From Stygibacter sp964604155 (GTDB lineage Bacteria; Cloacimonadota; Cloacimonadia; Cloacimonadales; TCS61): a stretch of DNA of 37,934 bases. Shown piece after piece: positions 24,899 to 33,279 of this stretch. The notes below the pieces were generated by a model. That model saw only the letters and a program-made list of their open reading frames with translations, was not told where the DNA came from and searched no databases. A program made the translations under genes and the position numbers. The stretch's first letter is position 1, and the number at the start of each line of letters is the position of its first letter. Where the stretch lies: assembly GCA_964604155.1 (NCBI GenBank), contig CAZRXY010000002.1:1-37934 (forward strand), read 5' to 3'.

Positions 24899-27223
24899 GT
24901 GATAGAAAATCGTGAATATCAGTGGAATAAGGAGATTAAGTTATTGTTGCTCTGCCCAAAGACGGCAGAACGCACTGCTTTGGAAAGTCTGCTGGGATTT
25001 GATTCGCATGTGATCACCATCCACACCAGAAACTGTATGGCAAAACTAAATCACGCACTCACAAACACCCAGTATGATATGGTTCTAATGTGCATTAATA
25101 CTCAAAATGATAATGAACTCAAGGACTTTATTCAAGATCATCCCGAGCTGCCTGTGATCGTGATAGATAATTATTATAATCCCATGAGGGCCGCAGATTT
25201 ATTGGAAAATGGCGCTCTGGACTATCTGGATATGGGCACGCTGGACAGCCGTCTTCTCGTGAAGACGATCATATTTTCTATCCAGCGGAAACAGGCAGAA
25301 AATTATGCTCTGCTGGCACAGAAACGGATGAAGATAAGAAGTACTTTTCTGGCAAATATGAGTCACGAAATCCGCACGCCATTAAATTCTATCATAGGAT
25401 TCTCCGAATTGCTTTATGATGATGAAACTGATGCAGTGAAGCGAGAAAAGCTGAATATGATCCGCCAGAGCGGAAAACACCTGCTCACACTAATCAACGG
25501 TATCCTGGATTATTCAAAGCTGGAGGCTGGTAAAATAAAGCCGGATGCTCGCGAATTTTCTATTGATGATCTGGTTATGTCATTATATTATATGATGCTG
25601 GTCAAGATTGGCGATAAAAATATTGATCTTAATATCAAGCCGATCGGCAGGATACCAGACCTTGTTCTAGGTGATGAATTCAGGATAAATCAAATCCTGA
25701 TAAATCTTATGAACAACGCTATTAAGTTCACGGAAGCCGGTTCTGTGACTCTGGAATATGAATATGCTGAAGGTAAAGTAATTTTCAAGGTTAAAGATAC
25801 CGGAATAGGCATCCCACCTGAGCGGCAACAACTGATCTTTAATGCCTTCGAGCAGGTTTATAATGCTGAAGCAAATCCAGGCTCCGGAACAGGCTTAGGA
25901 CTGGCGATCAGCATTAATCTGGCAAATCTCCTGCAGGGCGATATAGAAGTGTCCAGTGAGCCCCAAATAGGCTCCACATTTACTGTGACAATACCGCTGC
26001 CTTTAGTTAAATGGCACCCCGAAAAAGATATGGAACTGCAGAAAAACAGATTCCCACAACGCCGGCTGGGCATTATTTATTCTTCTTTTGCCCAGCGGGA
26101 AGCCATGCAGAAGTGGCTTATCGATAAGCAGATTGATGCCCTCTGGGCAAAGCCGGAATCCTGGCAGAATGAAGATTTTTTAGCCGCAGATATGATTCTG
26201 ATTCCGCAGAGCATCAATAAAATCTGGAAAACAAAAATCTCTCAGACGCTTTTGGAACACCCCCTCACTGCCTATAAACCCAAAATTTTCTTTCTCAATA
26301 AAAACGAGAAAAACTTTTTCGTGGTTGATAACAAAATCTTCCAGTCTCGACTGATAGAACTGGAAGAGAGATTTCTGAACAGCAACCTCAAAATTGAGGA
26401 TTTAATAATTTTCATCAACAGTTTTTTTAGCAGAATAGAAGATAAAGGAAAAGACCTGGTGAAGACCTGGAAAAAAAATTTCCTGCAGGAAAACCCGGGT
26501 TTGGAGGACGTGCTGTTTGAAGCAATTCTGAGAATGGAGGAAAAAATCCGGCAATTGAGCCGGATTGCCAGCCAGAATAATCATCAAACTATGGAAGAAA
26601 TAGCACACAGCCTCAAAGGCTTTACAGGACAGACCTGTATCATTGAGATCAGCAGGAGTGCCAGTATTCTGCTGAATGAGATGCGAAGCGATAAAAAAAA
26701 TCCTCGCCGGGACGTGATTATGCGGGAGCTTGCCTTCCTGAATGAAATTATCTATATTCTACCCCGAAAATACCTGAAAAACTCTGATTACAATAAAATC
26801 ACTCCCATACTATCAAGTCCGCAGCAAGTTAGCGATATGAAGGTAATTGTGGCAGAAGATAATCCAATCAATCAGGCTGTGATCAAGGATTTCCTTTCAC
26901 ATATAAATCTGCCCTGCAGTCTGGCGGCAAACGGGCAGGAAGCTCTGGATATGCTTAAATCTCAGCATTATGATATCTTATTTCTGGATATCCAGATGCC
27001 GGTGCTTAATGGTATAGAAACCCTGAAGCGTATTAGAAGCGATGAGAAATTGAAGGATATTTTCGTGGTTGCTCTCACCGCTTACGTAGTGGAAATTGCT
27101 GAAAATGAATATCTGCAGAAAAATTGTGATGCCATACTCACCAAGCCATTTGAAAAAAAAGAGCTGATTGAGATCATTGATCAGGCAAGGGAATATAACA
27201 GAAATAAAGCAAGAGAGGCATAA
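24899..27223 (+). CDS. hybrid sensor histidine kinase with HPt and receiver domains
   Basis: A cytoplasmic hybrid kinase with 774 residues and no membrane helix. An N-terminal receiver-like domain (about 10-135) lacks the phospho-acceptor: the usual LLD stretch reads VLMCIN, so it is a pseudo-receiver. The HisKA domain has H156 in MSHEIRTPLN; the ATPase domain (about 255-370) has DEFRINQILINLMNNAIKF, DTGIGIP and GSGTGLGLAI. A poorly conserved segment (about 385-500) may be another decayed receiver. An HPt-like helix bundle with AHSLKGFTG (H570) comes next, then an intact receiver (about 645-765; D697 in LDIQMP, K in TKPF). GTG 24899 has AGGGG upstream. The stop overlaps the next gene by one base, so its partner is surely that regulator. 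The signal is unknown. Confidence 0.88.
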   Translation: MIENREYQWNKEIKLLLLCPKTAERTALESLLGFDSHVITIHTRNCMAKLNHALTNTQYDMVLMCINTQNDNELKDFIQDHPELPVIVIDNYYNPMRAADLLENGALDYLDMGTLDSRLLVKTIIFSIQRKQAENYALLAQKRMKIRSTFLANMSHEIRTPLNSIIGFSELLYDDETDAVKREKLNMIRQSGKHLLTLINGILDYSKLEAGKIKPDAREFSIDDLVMSLYYMMLVKIGDKNIDLNIKPIGRIPDLVLGDEFRINQILINLMNNAIKFTEAGSVTLEYEYAEGKVIFKVKDTGIGIPPERQQLIFNAFEQVYNAEANPGSGTGLGLAISINLANLLQGDIEVSSEPQIGSTFTVTIPLPLVKWHPEKDMELQKNRFPQRRLGIIYSSFAQREAMQKWLIDKQIDALWAKPESWQNEDFLAADMILIPQSINKIWKTKISQTLLEHPLTAYKPKIFFLNKNEKNFFVVDNKIFQSRLIELEERFLNSNLKIEDLIIFINSFFSRIEDKGKDLVKTWKKNFLQENPGLEDVLFEAILRMEEKIRQLSRIASQNNHQTMEEIAHSLKGFTGQTCIIEISRSASILLNEMRSDKKNPRRDVIMRELAFLNEIIYILPRKYLKNSDYNKITPILSSPQQVSDMKVIVAEDNPINQAVIKDFLSHINLPCSLAANGQEALDMLKSQHYDILFLDIQMPVLNGIETLKRIRSDEKLKDIFVVALTAYVVEIAENEYLQKNCDAILTKPFEKKELIEIIDQAREYNRNKAREA

Positions 27224-28638
27224 TGAAAAACCAAAGATTTCAAAACAGCGGCAAACAGCACATTCTGATCATCGATGATGAGCCTATTAATCTTAAGATA
27301 TTGTCACGCAAACTGGAAACAGAAGGCTATGAGGTGATAGTGGCTTCCAGCCCTGTCACCGGATTGCATCTGGTAAATGAATCACAGCCCGATCTGATCC
27401 TCCTTGATATCATGATGCCCGAAATGGATGGATATGAAGTCTGCCGCAGCCTCAAGGAATCTCCTCAAACCTGCGAAATACCCATAATTTTTTTAACGAG
27501 TAAAACGGATACGGAAGACGTGATCAAAGGCTTTGAAATGGGCGCCGTTGATTATGTGGGCAAGCCTTTTAAGCATCTGGAACTGATGGCAAGAGTGAAA
27601 ACCCATCTCAAGCTACGCAGCACCGAAAATAGACTCCAGAAAATGGAATTTAATTACTCGCTGATGAATCGCGAACTTCTGGAGAACCTGGGACCAGAGA
27701 TCATTGGCGTGAGTAAGAAGATGCAGGATATTATCTCTATTATGACAAGGGTAGCCCAATTCAGGGATACATCCGTCTTGATCACCGGCGACAGCGGCAC
27801 AGGCAAGGAGCTTATTGCCCGTGGCATTCATGCGCTCAGTCCCCGCCATGATAATTATTTCTATGCCGTTAATTGTTCCGCCATCCCCGAATCCTTGTTT
27901 GAAAGCGAATTTTTCGGGCACAAAAAAGGAGCCTTCACCGGAGCCGAGGATCATCGTGCCGGCATGTTTGAAATTGCCGATAAAGGCACCCTCTTTCTCG
28001 ATGAAATCGGCGATATGAAATTGGAATTGCAGGGTAAATTGCTGCGGGTTCTCGAAGATAAAAAGGTCTCTCGCGTAGGTACTCACAAGGAAATCCCGGT
28101 TGATGTGAGAGTTATTTCCGCCACTAACCAGAATATAAAAAACTTGCTCTCCGGCAAAGGCTTTCGCCTTGACCTCTATCACCGCCTGAATACATTTGAA
28201 ATTCATATTCCACCTCTCAGAGAACGCAAAAATGATATCAGACCGCTCACAGAATACTACCTGCAGAAAATTTCGCAGCGGCTGAAAAAGAAGATTACAA
28301 AGGTAGATGAAGATGTTTACAATATGCTGGAAAATTACGATTTCCCCGGAAACGTGCGGGAACTGAGAAATTTTATTGAAAAAGCCGTGATACTATGCGA
28401 TGATAACAAGGTGAGCCTGCGCGATTTCCCCAATCTTATGCTGAGCCCCGAAGCCTCCGGCACCAAAAATGAATTCTATCCCCAATCTGATTCCGATCTC
28501 GACCTGGAAAATATGGAAAAAAATATGGTGACACTTGCACTCAAAAAAGCAGATTATAATAAATCACAGGCTGCTCAATTTCTTAATATCACCCGCCAGT
28601 CTCTCGATAGAAGAATAAAAAAATTCGGCTTGGAATAA
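27223..28638 (+). CDS. sigma-54-dependent response regulator (NtrC family)
   Basis: The 471-residue protein has three domains. A receiver (about 12-128) carries D62 in LLDIMMPEMDG and K in VGKPF. The AAA+ sigma-54 interaction domain (about 155-390) has Walker A GDSGTGKE (about 189-196), the sigma-54 contact loop GAFTGA, Walker B GTLFLDEIG and the arginine finger region LRERKNDIRPL. A Fis-type helix-turn-helix ends it (about 432-471; NKSQAAQFLNITRQSLDRRIKKF). When phosphorylated it should open RpoN promoters by ATP hydrolysis. It overlaps the hybrid kinase by one base and is therefore its cognate output. It converges with the BatA/vWA gene, 8 nt away, with no terminator in between. Targets are not identifiable here. 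Confidence 0.93.
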   Translation: MKNQRFQNSGKQHILIIDDEPINLKILSRKLETEGYEVIVASSPVTGLHLVNESQPDLILLDIMMPEMDGYEVCRSLKESPQTCEIPIIFLTSKTDTEDVIKGFEMGAVDYVGKPFKHLELMARVKTHLKLRSTENRLQKMEFNYSLMNRELLENLGPEIIGVSKKMQDIISIMTRVAQFRDTSVLITGDSGTGKELIARGIHALSPRHDNYFYAVNCSAIPESLFESEFFGHKKGAFTGAEDHRAGMFEIADKGTLFLDEIGDMKLELQGKLLRVLEDKKVSRVGTHKEIPVDVRVISATNQNIKNLLSGKGFRLDLYHRLNTFEIHIPPLRERKNDIRPLTEYYLQKISQRLKKKITKVDEDVYNMLENYDFPGNVRELRNFIEKAVILCDDNKVSLRDFPNLMLSPEASGTKNEFYPQSDSDLDLENMEKNMVTLALKKADYNKSQAAQFLNITRQSLDRRIKKFGLE

Positions 28639-28646
28639 AAATATAT

Positions 28647-30572
28647 CTAAGCCCTGCGCTCCTCCGATTTCACGATATACATCTCTAATGCCATTAGTGC
28701 CAAAGCTGCCAAAACCAGATATTTCCAAAGCTCAAATCCATAACGCGCCTGAAATATTACTGATCGCCAACCCTCGTCACACCGTATCAAAAAATCACTT
28801 TCAGGTACTGAAATTTCACTGAATCTGCTCTCTGAGTAATCAAGATTTACCGCCAAAGGTATCTCTTCTATTCCCTCTTTATATATCCCCGGCTCAATCA
28901 AACTGAGCTTCCGGCTGCCTGTCTGCAATCTGCTGCCATCCGGCAGAACCAGAAGATCATCCTCAGGCTTATGAAGCATTCCACTCACAAATTGACGCCT
29001 GCCCATACCGGAAGAGGCTGTGTACATTAGTGAATTATTTGCCAGTATTGGATAATTGGCATCCACCAGAAATGATGACCGGAGATCATTGATATCAAAG
29101 AGCCAAAGGATATTGCCATTATTCTCCAATACTACCGGATAACCCTCGGCTTCTAATATCAGATTTGAGGCTGAAGTGCCCAGCCAGATATCCCTTAGTG
29201 AGGATTTTCTTCTGTCATCCAGACGCATTGCTACCGGATGATATTTATTCACACCCGTGATCTTGAGCTCCTCTCCCTCTGGCTGAAGATGATAAAATTC
29301 CAGCTCAAATTCATCAGACAAATAGCCGCGTGCCCGCTCATCCAAACCCGGATCAGACAGAAATAGAATATTCTGACCCCTTGATGCCAGGTTACTGAGC
29401 ACAAATTGCAATTGACCGCCCCAATCATCGTAACGCCACACGATCAGATTATCAAATCCAGCTAGATTTTCCAGACTTATATTATCACTTATCAGCCGGA
29501 TATTTTCATCTCCACCATTATAAATTGTGAGGATAGTCCGCAGTGTTCGAGGTAATTTATTTTCGCTGGTGATTATACCCGTCTTAGGCTGGTGATTGTA
29601 ATAAAAGGCAAAGTTATACCTGTTATCATAGACCAGTCTCTCATCCCGCACGCTCACATAGCCGCTGTGCCAGCCCGGACGTTCCAATGATATAATAAAG
29701 CTGCCCTGCTGCCGCTGCCCCGCCATAAGGTCTGTTACCCTCTCTGCCACGGTTGTGCCATCCAAAGTCAGCGAGCAGATCACGTCATTCATATTGCTCC
29801 TGCTATTATTCACTACCTCAAATCCGATCTGCTTTTCTATGCCTCGCTCCACGAAACTGCTGCTGAGAAAGGCATTTTCTATACTGAGATTTCTGCGTTC
29901 CCGAATATTTGATGTAGGGATAAGAAATAGTGTAGTTTCCAGCTTTTCCGGAAATTCCTGCTCCTGCATATCGCTGATAAAATATATCTCGCGGTTAGGT
30001 ATCTGGCTCTCTATCAGAGATGATTCCGCCAGCCTGATAACCTCCCCCAGACTCAATGCTTTGGGAGTGAGCTCTACAGAATGCAGCTTATCCTCCGAAA
30101 ATGAACCATATTCCAAGGTGGAATTGTGATCATTCCAGCTCTTATCCAGTGTATATAAAATGCTTATATCATCTGAAGTGAGCATTTCTCTGATCTCATC
30201 TGCTAATGCAATACCCCTATCAAGCTCCGTCTGCGTATCTACCACGTAATCCATACTGTATGAATTATCCAGCACCAATGCCACCGCCGTGCGGGGATGA
30301 TTGCTGCTCCCGGAAGGCGTTGCCAGTTTTACGGCTGGGCGAGATATCGCCAGCACGACCAGAAGAATTACCAGCATCCTTATTATTAAAAGTAGAATAT
30401 TCTTGATATTCACTTTCTTCTTCTGCTGCTTCTGCGTGAGCTGAATAAAGCGGATAGAACTAAATATAATGCGAGGTGGCTTTTTTCTGGCTATCAGGTA
30501 TATTATCAGGGGGACCAAGCTTGCCAGAGATATGATGAGTGCCGAGGAATTTAAAAAACTAAGCTCAAACAT
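28647..30572 (-). CDS. BatA-type membrane protein with von Willebrand factor A domain
   Basis: The N-terminal 85 residues form the aerotolerance/BatA N-terminal module: two membrane helices (about 8-27 and 58-78) around PPRIIFSSIRFIQLTQKQQKK. A vWA domain follows (about 95-250) with a complete MIDAS D102-N-S104-Y-S106. The large extracytoplasmic part (about 260-610) is beta-rich, and a C-terminal helix (about 615-634) precedes KSEERRA. Proteins of this design occur in FCB bacteria in BatA/BatB/MoxR clusters and alone; their exact role (envelope stress, complex assembly) is unsettled. No MoxR ATPase lies next to it. The ATG overlaps the end of the PAP2 gene by 8 nt, so it is the last gene of this operon. 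Confidence 0.83.
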   Translation of the reverse strand: MFELSFLNSSALIISLASLVPLIIYLIARKKPPRIIFSSIRFIQLTQKQQKKKVNIKNILLLIIRMLVILLVVLAISRPAVKLATPSGSSNHPRTAVALVLDNSYSMDYVVDTQTELDRGIALADEIREMLTSDDISILYTLDKSWNDHNSTLEYGSFSEDKLHSVELTPKALSLGEVIRLAESSLIESQIPNREIYFISDMQEQEFPEKLETTLFLIPTSNIRERRNLSIENAFLSSSFVERGIEKQIGFEVVNNSRSNMNDVICSLTLDGTTVAERVTDLMAGQRQQGSFIISLERPGWHSGYVSVRDERLVYDNRYNFAFYYNHQPKTGIITSENKLPRTLRTILTIYNGGDENIRLISDNISLENLAGFDNLIVWRYDDWGGQLQFVLSNLASRGQNILFLSDPGLDERARGYLSDEFELEFYHLQPEGEELKITGVNKYHPVAMRLDDRRKSSLRDIWLGTSASNLILEAEGYPVVLENNGNILWLFDINDLRSSFLVDANYPILANNSLMYTASSGMGRRQFVSGMLHKPEDDLLVLPDGSRLQTGSRKLSLIEPGIYKEGIEEIPLAVNLDYSESRFSEISVPESDFLIRCDEGWRSVIFQARYGFELWKYLVLAALALMALEMYIVKSEERRA

Positions 30573-31473
30573 GATTCCCCTTGTTGAAGTGCTTTAGATA
30601 GATATTTTTCCCCAAATAAAAGAAAACTATTCCGTATATTACACCAAATATTGTGTCTATAAAATAATGATAGTGGCAATATACCGTGGCTATTGTCAGC
30701 AAAAATACTATCGGCAACAGAAACCAGCCCAGCTTGCGGTTCATGCAAAAAGCACTGAGATTTACTACCAGCGCAATTGCCACGTGAGATGAGGGAAATG
30801 CTCCACCCAGATGAGGAGTACTGTTATAAATAAATGCCATCAACCGTGTGAAAAAGCCATATCTGTACTCCTGTGTGAGCTCCATCATGCCCGGCAAAAA
30901 TCTGCCACCCACAACCGGCAGCACATTATAGGTGAGATAACACGTAAAGAATACGAAAGTGAGGATAAAAGCATGCATCCTGAATTTTGACCTGTCTTTG
31001 ATATATATATAAAGATAAAAGATACCTATCAGATAATAACTGAAATATGCCAGACATAGAACCTCATTCAAGATCACGCTTTTAAAAAGCGATTCCCATT
31101 CCACCGCCGGCTGGTAACCAAATATCATCCGGTCTATATTCTGAAAAAAAACATCCAGAAATTCAGGAAAGATGATCTTGTTAACCGCCGAAGTCGCCTC
31201 AAAAAAATACAAAAATAATAAAATCGCATACCAGTCATGCACAACCCGCATAAATTTTGAACCAAATCTGAAATCCAGTCTGCTGATCACAAATACAAAG
31301 ATTATTATCACTGTGAAGATGATCATATGCTTCTCAGGATTATGCATCCGGGAGGAATCCATGCCATGCAATATTATTCCCAGTAGAATATAGAAAATAT
31401 TGATCAGACTATAGATCAATACCAAAATGTCAATGGGCTGTAATAATCTCTTCTTTCTCAATTGCCTCACCAT
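30565..31473 (-). CDS. PAP2-superfamily membrane phosphatase or phosphotransferase
   Basis: An integral membrane enzyme with about six to seven helices over 302 residues. The PAP2 catalytic motifs 2 and 3 are present: GGAFPSSHVA (S228, S229, H230) and HYHYFIDTIFG (H269, D273). Motif 1 (KxxxxxxRP) is not standard; the corresponding NVLPVVGGRFLPG recalls the Aur1/inositol-phosphorylceramide synthase-like branch (PAP2_3) more than lipid phosphatases. It may transfer a phospho-headgroup between lipids, or remove phosphate from a lipid. The ATG start makes it overlap the upstream YghO-like gene by 44 nt, without an obvious RBS; a start at an internal TTG is possible, but moving far in would damage the first membrane helix. 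The 3' end overlaps the BatA/vWA gene by 8 nt. Confidence 0.82.
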   Translation of the reverse strand: MVRQLRKKRLLQPIDILVLIYSLINIFYILLGIILHGMDSSRMHNPEKHMIIFTVIIIFVFVISRLDFRFGSKFMRVVHDWYAILLFLYFFEATSAVNKIIFPEFLDVFFQNIDRMIFGYQPAVEWESLFKSVILNEVLCLAYFSYYLIGIFYLYIYIKDRSKFRMHAFILTFVFFTCYLTYNVLPVVGGRFLPGMMELTQEYRYGFFTRLMAFIYNSTPHLGGAFPSSHVAIALVVNLSAFCMNRKLGWFLLPIVFLLTIATVYCHYHYFIDTIFGVIYGIVFFYLGKNIYLKHFNKGNHV

Positions 31474-32614
31474 TATAATTTTCTTTTATTATCTTGTCGT
31501 ATATCCTATATACTTTATCAATATGACCGCCCAGTAATTCTGCCATGCGGTTCATCATCAGGTTGTTCTCCAATATCCAGGAAAATTCACCATTTATCCA
31601 CGTCCTTTTATGCCGCTGTGCCGTGTCAAATGCCTTGGCATAAAACGATAAATCCACTCCCTTACTGCGGAATTTTTCGCTCACGCCCATAATGGGCACA
31701 CGCAATCCCGTGATCTTGTTTTTCCAGTATAAAAGCTTGAATATCCCAAAAGGAAATAGCCTGCCATTGAGCTTCTTGAGCACCTCATTATAATCCGGCA
31801 GACACACAAAGGTGCCTATCGCCTCGCCATCCTTTTCGGCTATATAGACAAATTCCGGCAATGCAAAAGTGATCAGATTATCAACCGTATGCTTGAATTC
31901 ACGGCTCGTCATTGGCACATATCCCCAATTCTTGCTCCAGGCTCCTCGATATACTTCAAATACCTTATCCAAAAATTCCCGCTGCTTCTGCTTATCCTTC
32001 ATCGGCAAGGTCTTTATCTCATATCCATAACGCTTCTGCGCCTGTGCTGCAATTCTCTTCACCCGCTCCGAAAGAGGCTCTATCTTAATGCGGTAGGCAT
32101 ATAAATCCATCGCTTTCTCCAAGCCCCATTCCTCATACAGCCGCTGATAATATCTCTTATTCCAGACATTCATCAAAAAACTGGGACTGTGAAACCCTTC
32201 CACCAAAAGCCCCACTTCCTCATTGACTGAGAAATTCATTGGTCCACGCATAGTATCAAATCCCTTAGCTCGAAGCCAGCCATAAGCACTATCAAATAGC
32301 GCATTTGCCACTTCCTGATCATCAATACTTTCATAAAAACCAAAAAACCCCGTCCTGTCCTGATGCGTTCTGTTGTGCAGAGTATTGCTGTGAGCCGTTA
32401 TTCTCCCCACTATCCTGCCATCCCGCTTCGCCAGAAAAAGCTCCACCTCAGAATGCTCAAAATACGGACCCTTCTTCGGATTAAAAATGGATTTCTGATC
32501 CATGATCAAAGGCGGTACCCAGAATTCCGCTTTGCTGTAAAGCTTAAAAGGAAACATGATAAATTGCTTCCGCTGACTGCTGCTCTTCACTTTCTCGATT
32601 TCTATAAGGCTCAA
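31430..32614 (-). CDS. YghO-like GNAT-fold acyltransferase
   Basis: This 394-residue soluble protein matches, from memory, the YghO-like family of double-GNAT proteins (FPFKLYSKAEFWVPPL, FLAKRDGRIVGRITAHSNTLHN, GFFGFYESIDDQEVANALF, MRGPMNFSVNEEVGLLVEGF, KRYYQRLYEEWGLEKAMDLYAY). The substrate has not been shown for most members; relatives have been connected with bacterial ceramide synthesis, where an acyl group is moved to a sphingoid amine, but I cannot confirm orthology. The start is TTG at 32614, supported by GAGGAGGAGG 6-7 nt upstream (complement of 32620-32629); no good ATG exists nearby. It lies 61 nt after the PlsY-like gene and overlaps the PAP2 gene by 44 nt, so a joint role in lipid synthesis is plausible. 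Confidence 0.75.
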   Translation of the reverse strand: MSLIEIEKVKSSSQRKQFIMFPFKLYSKAEFWVPPLIMDQKSIFNPKKGPYFEHSEVELFLAKRDGRIVGRITAHSNTLHNRTHQDRTGFFGFYESIDDQEVANALFDSAYGWLRAKGFDTMRGPMNFSVNEEVGLLVEGFHSPSFLMNVWNKRYYQRLYEEWGLEKAMDLYAYRIKIEPLSERVKRIAAQAQKRYGYEIKTLPMKDKQKQREFLDKVFEVYRGAWSKNWGYVPMTSREFKHTVDNLITFALPEFVYIAEKDGEAIGTFVCLPDYNEVLKKLNGRLFPFGIFKLLYWKNKITGLRVPIMGVSEKFRSKGVDLSFYAKAFDTAQRHKRTWINGEFSWILENNLMMNRMAELLGGHIDKVYRIYDKIIKENYNGEAIEKEEIITAH

Positions 32615-32675
32615 AATTGCCTCCTCCTCAAAATATCTTCGCTGTGGCTGATACTTGTTACCATTATACTATTTA

Positions 32676-33278
32676 CTAAATCTCGCCACGCTTCTTTGAG
32701 ACAAAAAAATTGATCACACCCATCAGTATCGCAAAAACAAACATCATGCTGATGAAAGTACCATCATCTTCGAAGATCAAATTAAAAAAAGGCGGCAGCA
32801 TAACTAATAGATATTGCACAAAACGATGCTGGGTGAATTTGAGAGTCACTACTAATGCCAGAAATCCCGCAATCAACATCGGGACAGGTGCAAAAAACAT
32901 CACCACTCCCATATAAGTGAATACGCCCCGCCCACCTTTGAATTTATGCGTTACCGGCAGACAATGACCCAACAGCATCATGAAAGCAAAAAATATCAAA
33001 GCTATGTCTGTGTTCAAAGTCTGGGTCTGAGGCAATAAACCAAGTAGCACACGCAAAACAAATAAATATAGATATATTTTACTGAAATCTACTAATCCAC
33101 TGAATATCCCTAAGGACTTATCAACGTTGCAGTAGATGTTCTGAGTGTCAGGATGACCTGTGCCTACTTTGTAGATATTCAAGCTGCGATAAGCCTTGGC
33201 TATCAAGCGAGCGGTCGACCAGCAGCCTATGGCGTAGGACAAAAGAGATAATAGGATAAAAATTATCGTGTCATTCAC
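32676..33278 (-). CDS. plsY: divergent PlsY-like glycerol-3-phosphate acyltransferase
   Basis: PlsY moves an acyl group from acyl-phosphate to glycerol-3-phosphate, the first step of phospholipid synthesis. The protein has about five membrane helices and the family's third motif in good form (GHCLPVTHKFKGGRGVFTYMG). The second motif is altered: KVGTGHPDTQN replaces the usual GSGNxGATN, and the first reads GCWSTARLIAK. The frame is open to an ATG at 33344, but this would overlap yggS by 65 nt. GTG 33278 with GGGAGA (33283-33288, complement) 4 nt upstream is preferred and gives 200 residues, the normal PlsY size. It starts just after the yggS stop. It may be a true PlsY or a paralogue with another acceptor. 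Confidence 0.75.
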   Translation of the reverse strand: MNDTIIFILLSLLSYAIGCWSTARLIAKAYRSLNIYKVGTGHPDTQNIYCNVDKSLGIFSGLVDFSKIYLYLFVLRVLLGLLPQTQTLNTDIALIFFAFMMLLGHCLPVTHKFKGGRGVFTYMGVVMFFAPVPMLIAGFLALVVTLKFTQHRFVQYLLVMLPPFFNLIFEDDGTFISMMFVFAILMGVINFFVSKKRGEI

Positions 33279-33279
33279 G

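Noticed and set aside
27613..28206. Long open frame on the - strand opposite the sigma-54 regulator
   Set aside because: It is antisense to a clear AAA+ domain and has no RBS or recognisable product.
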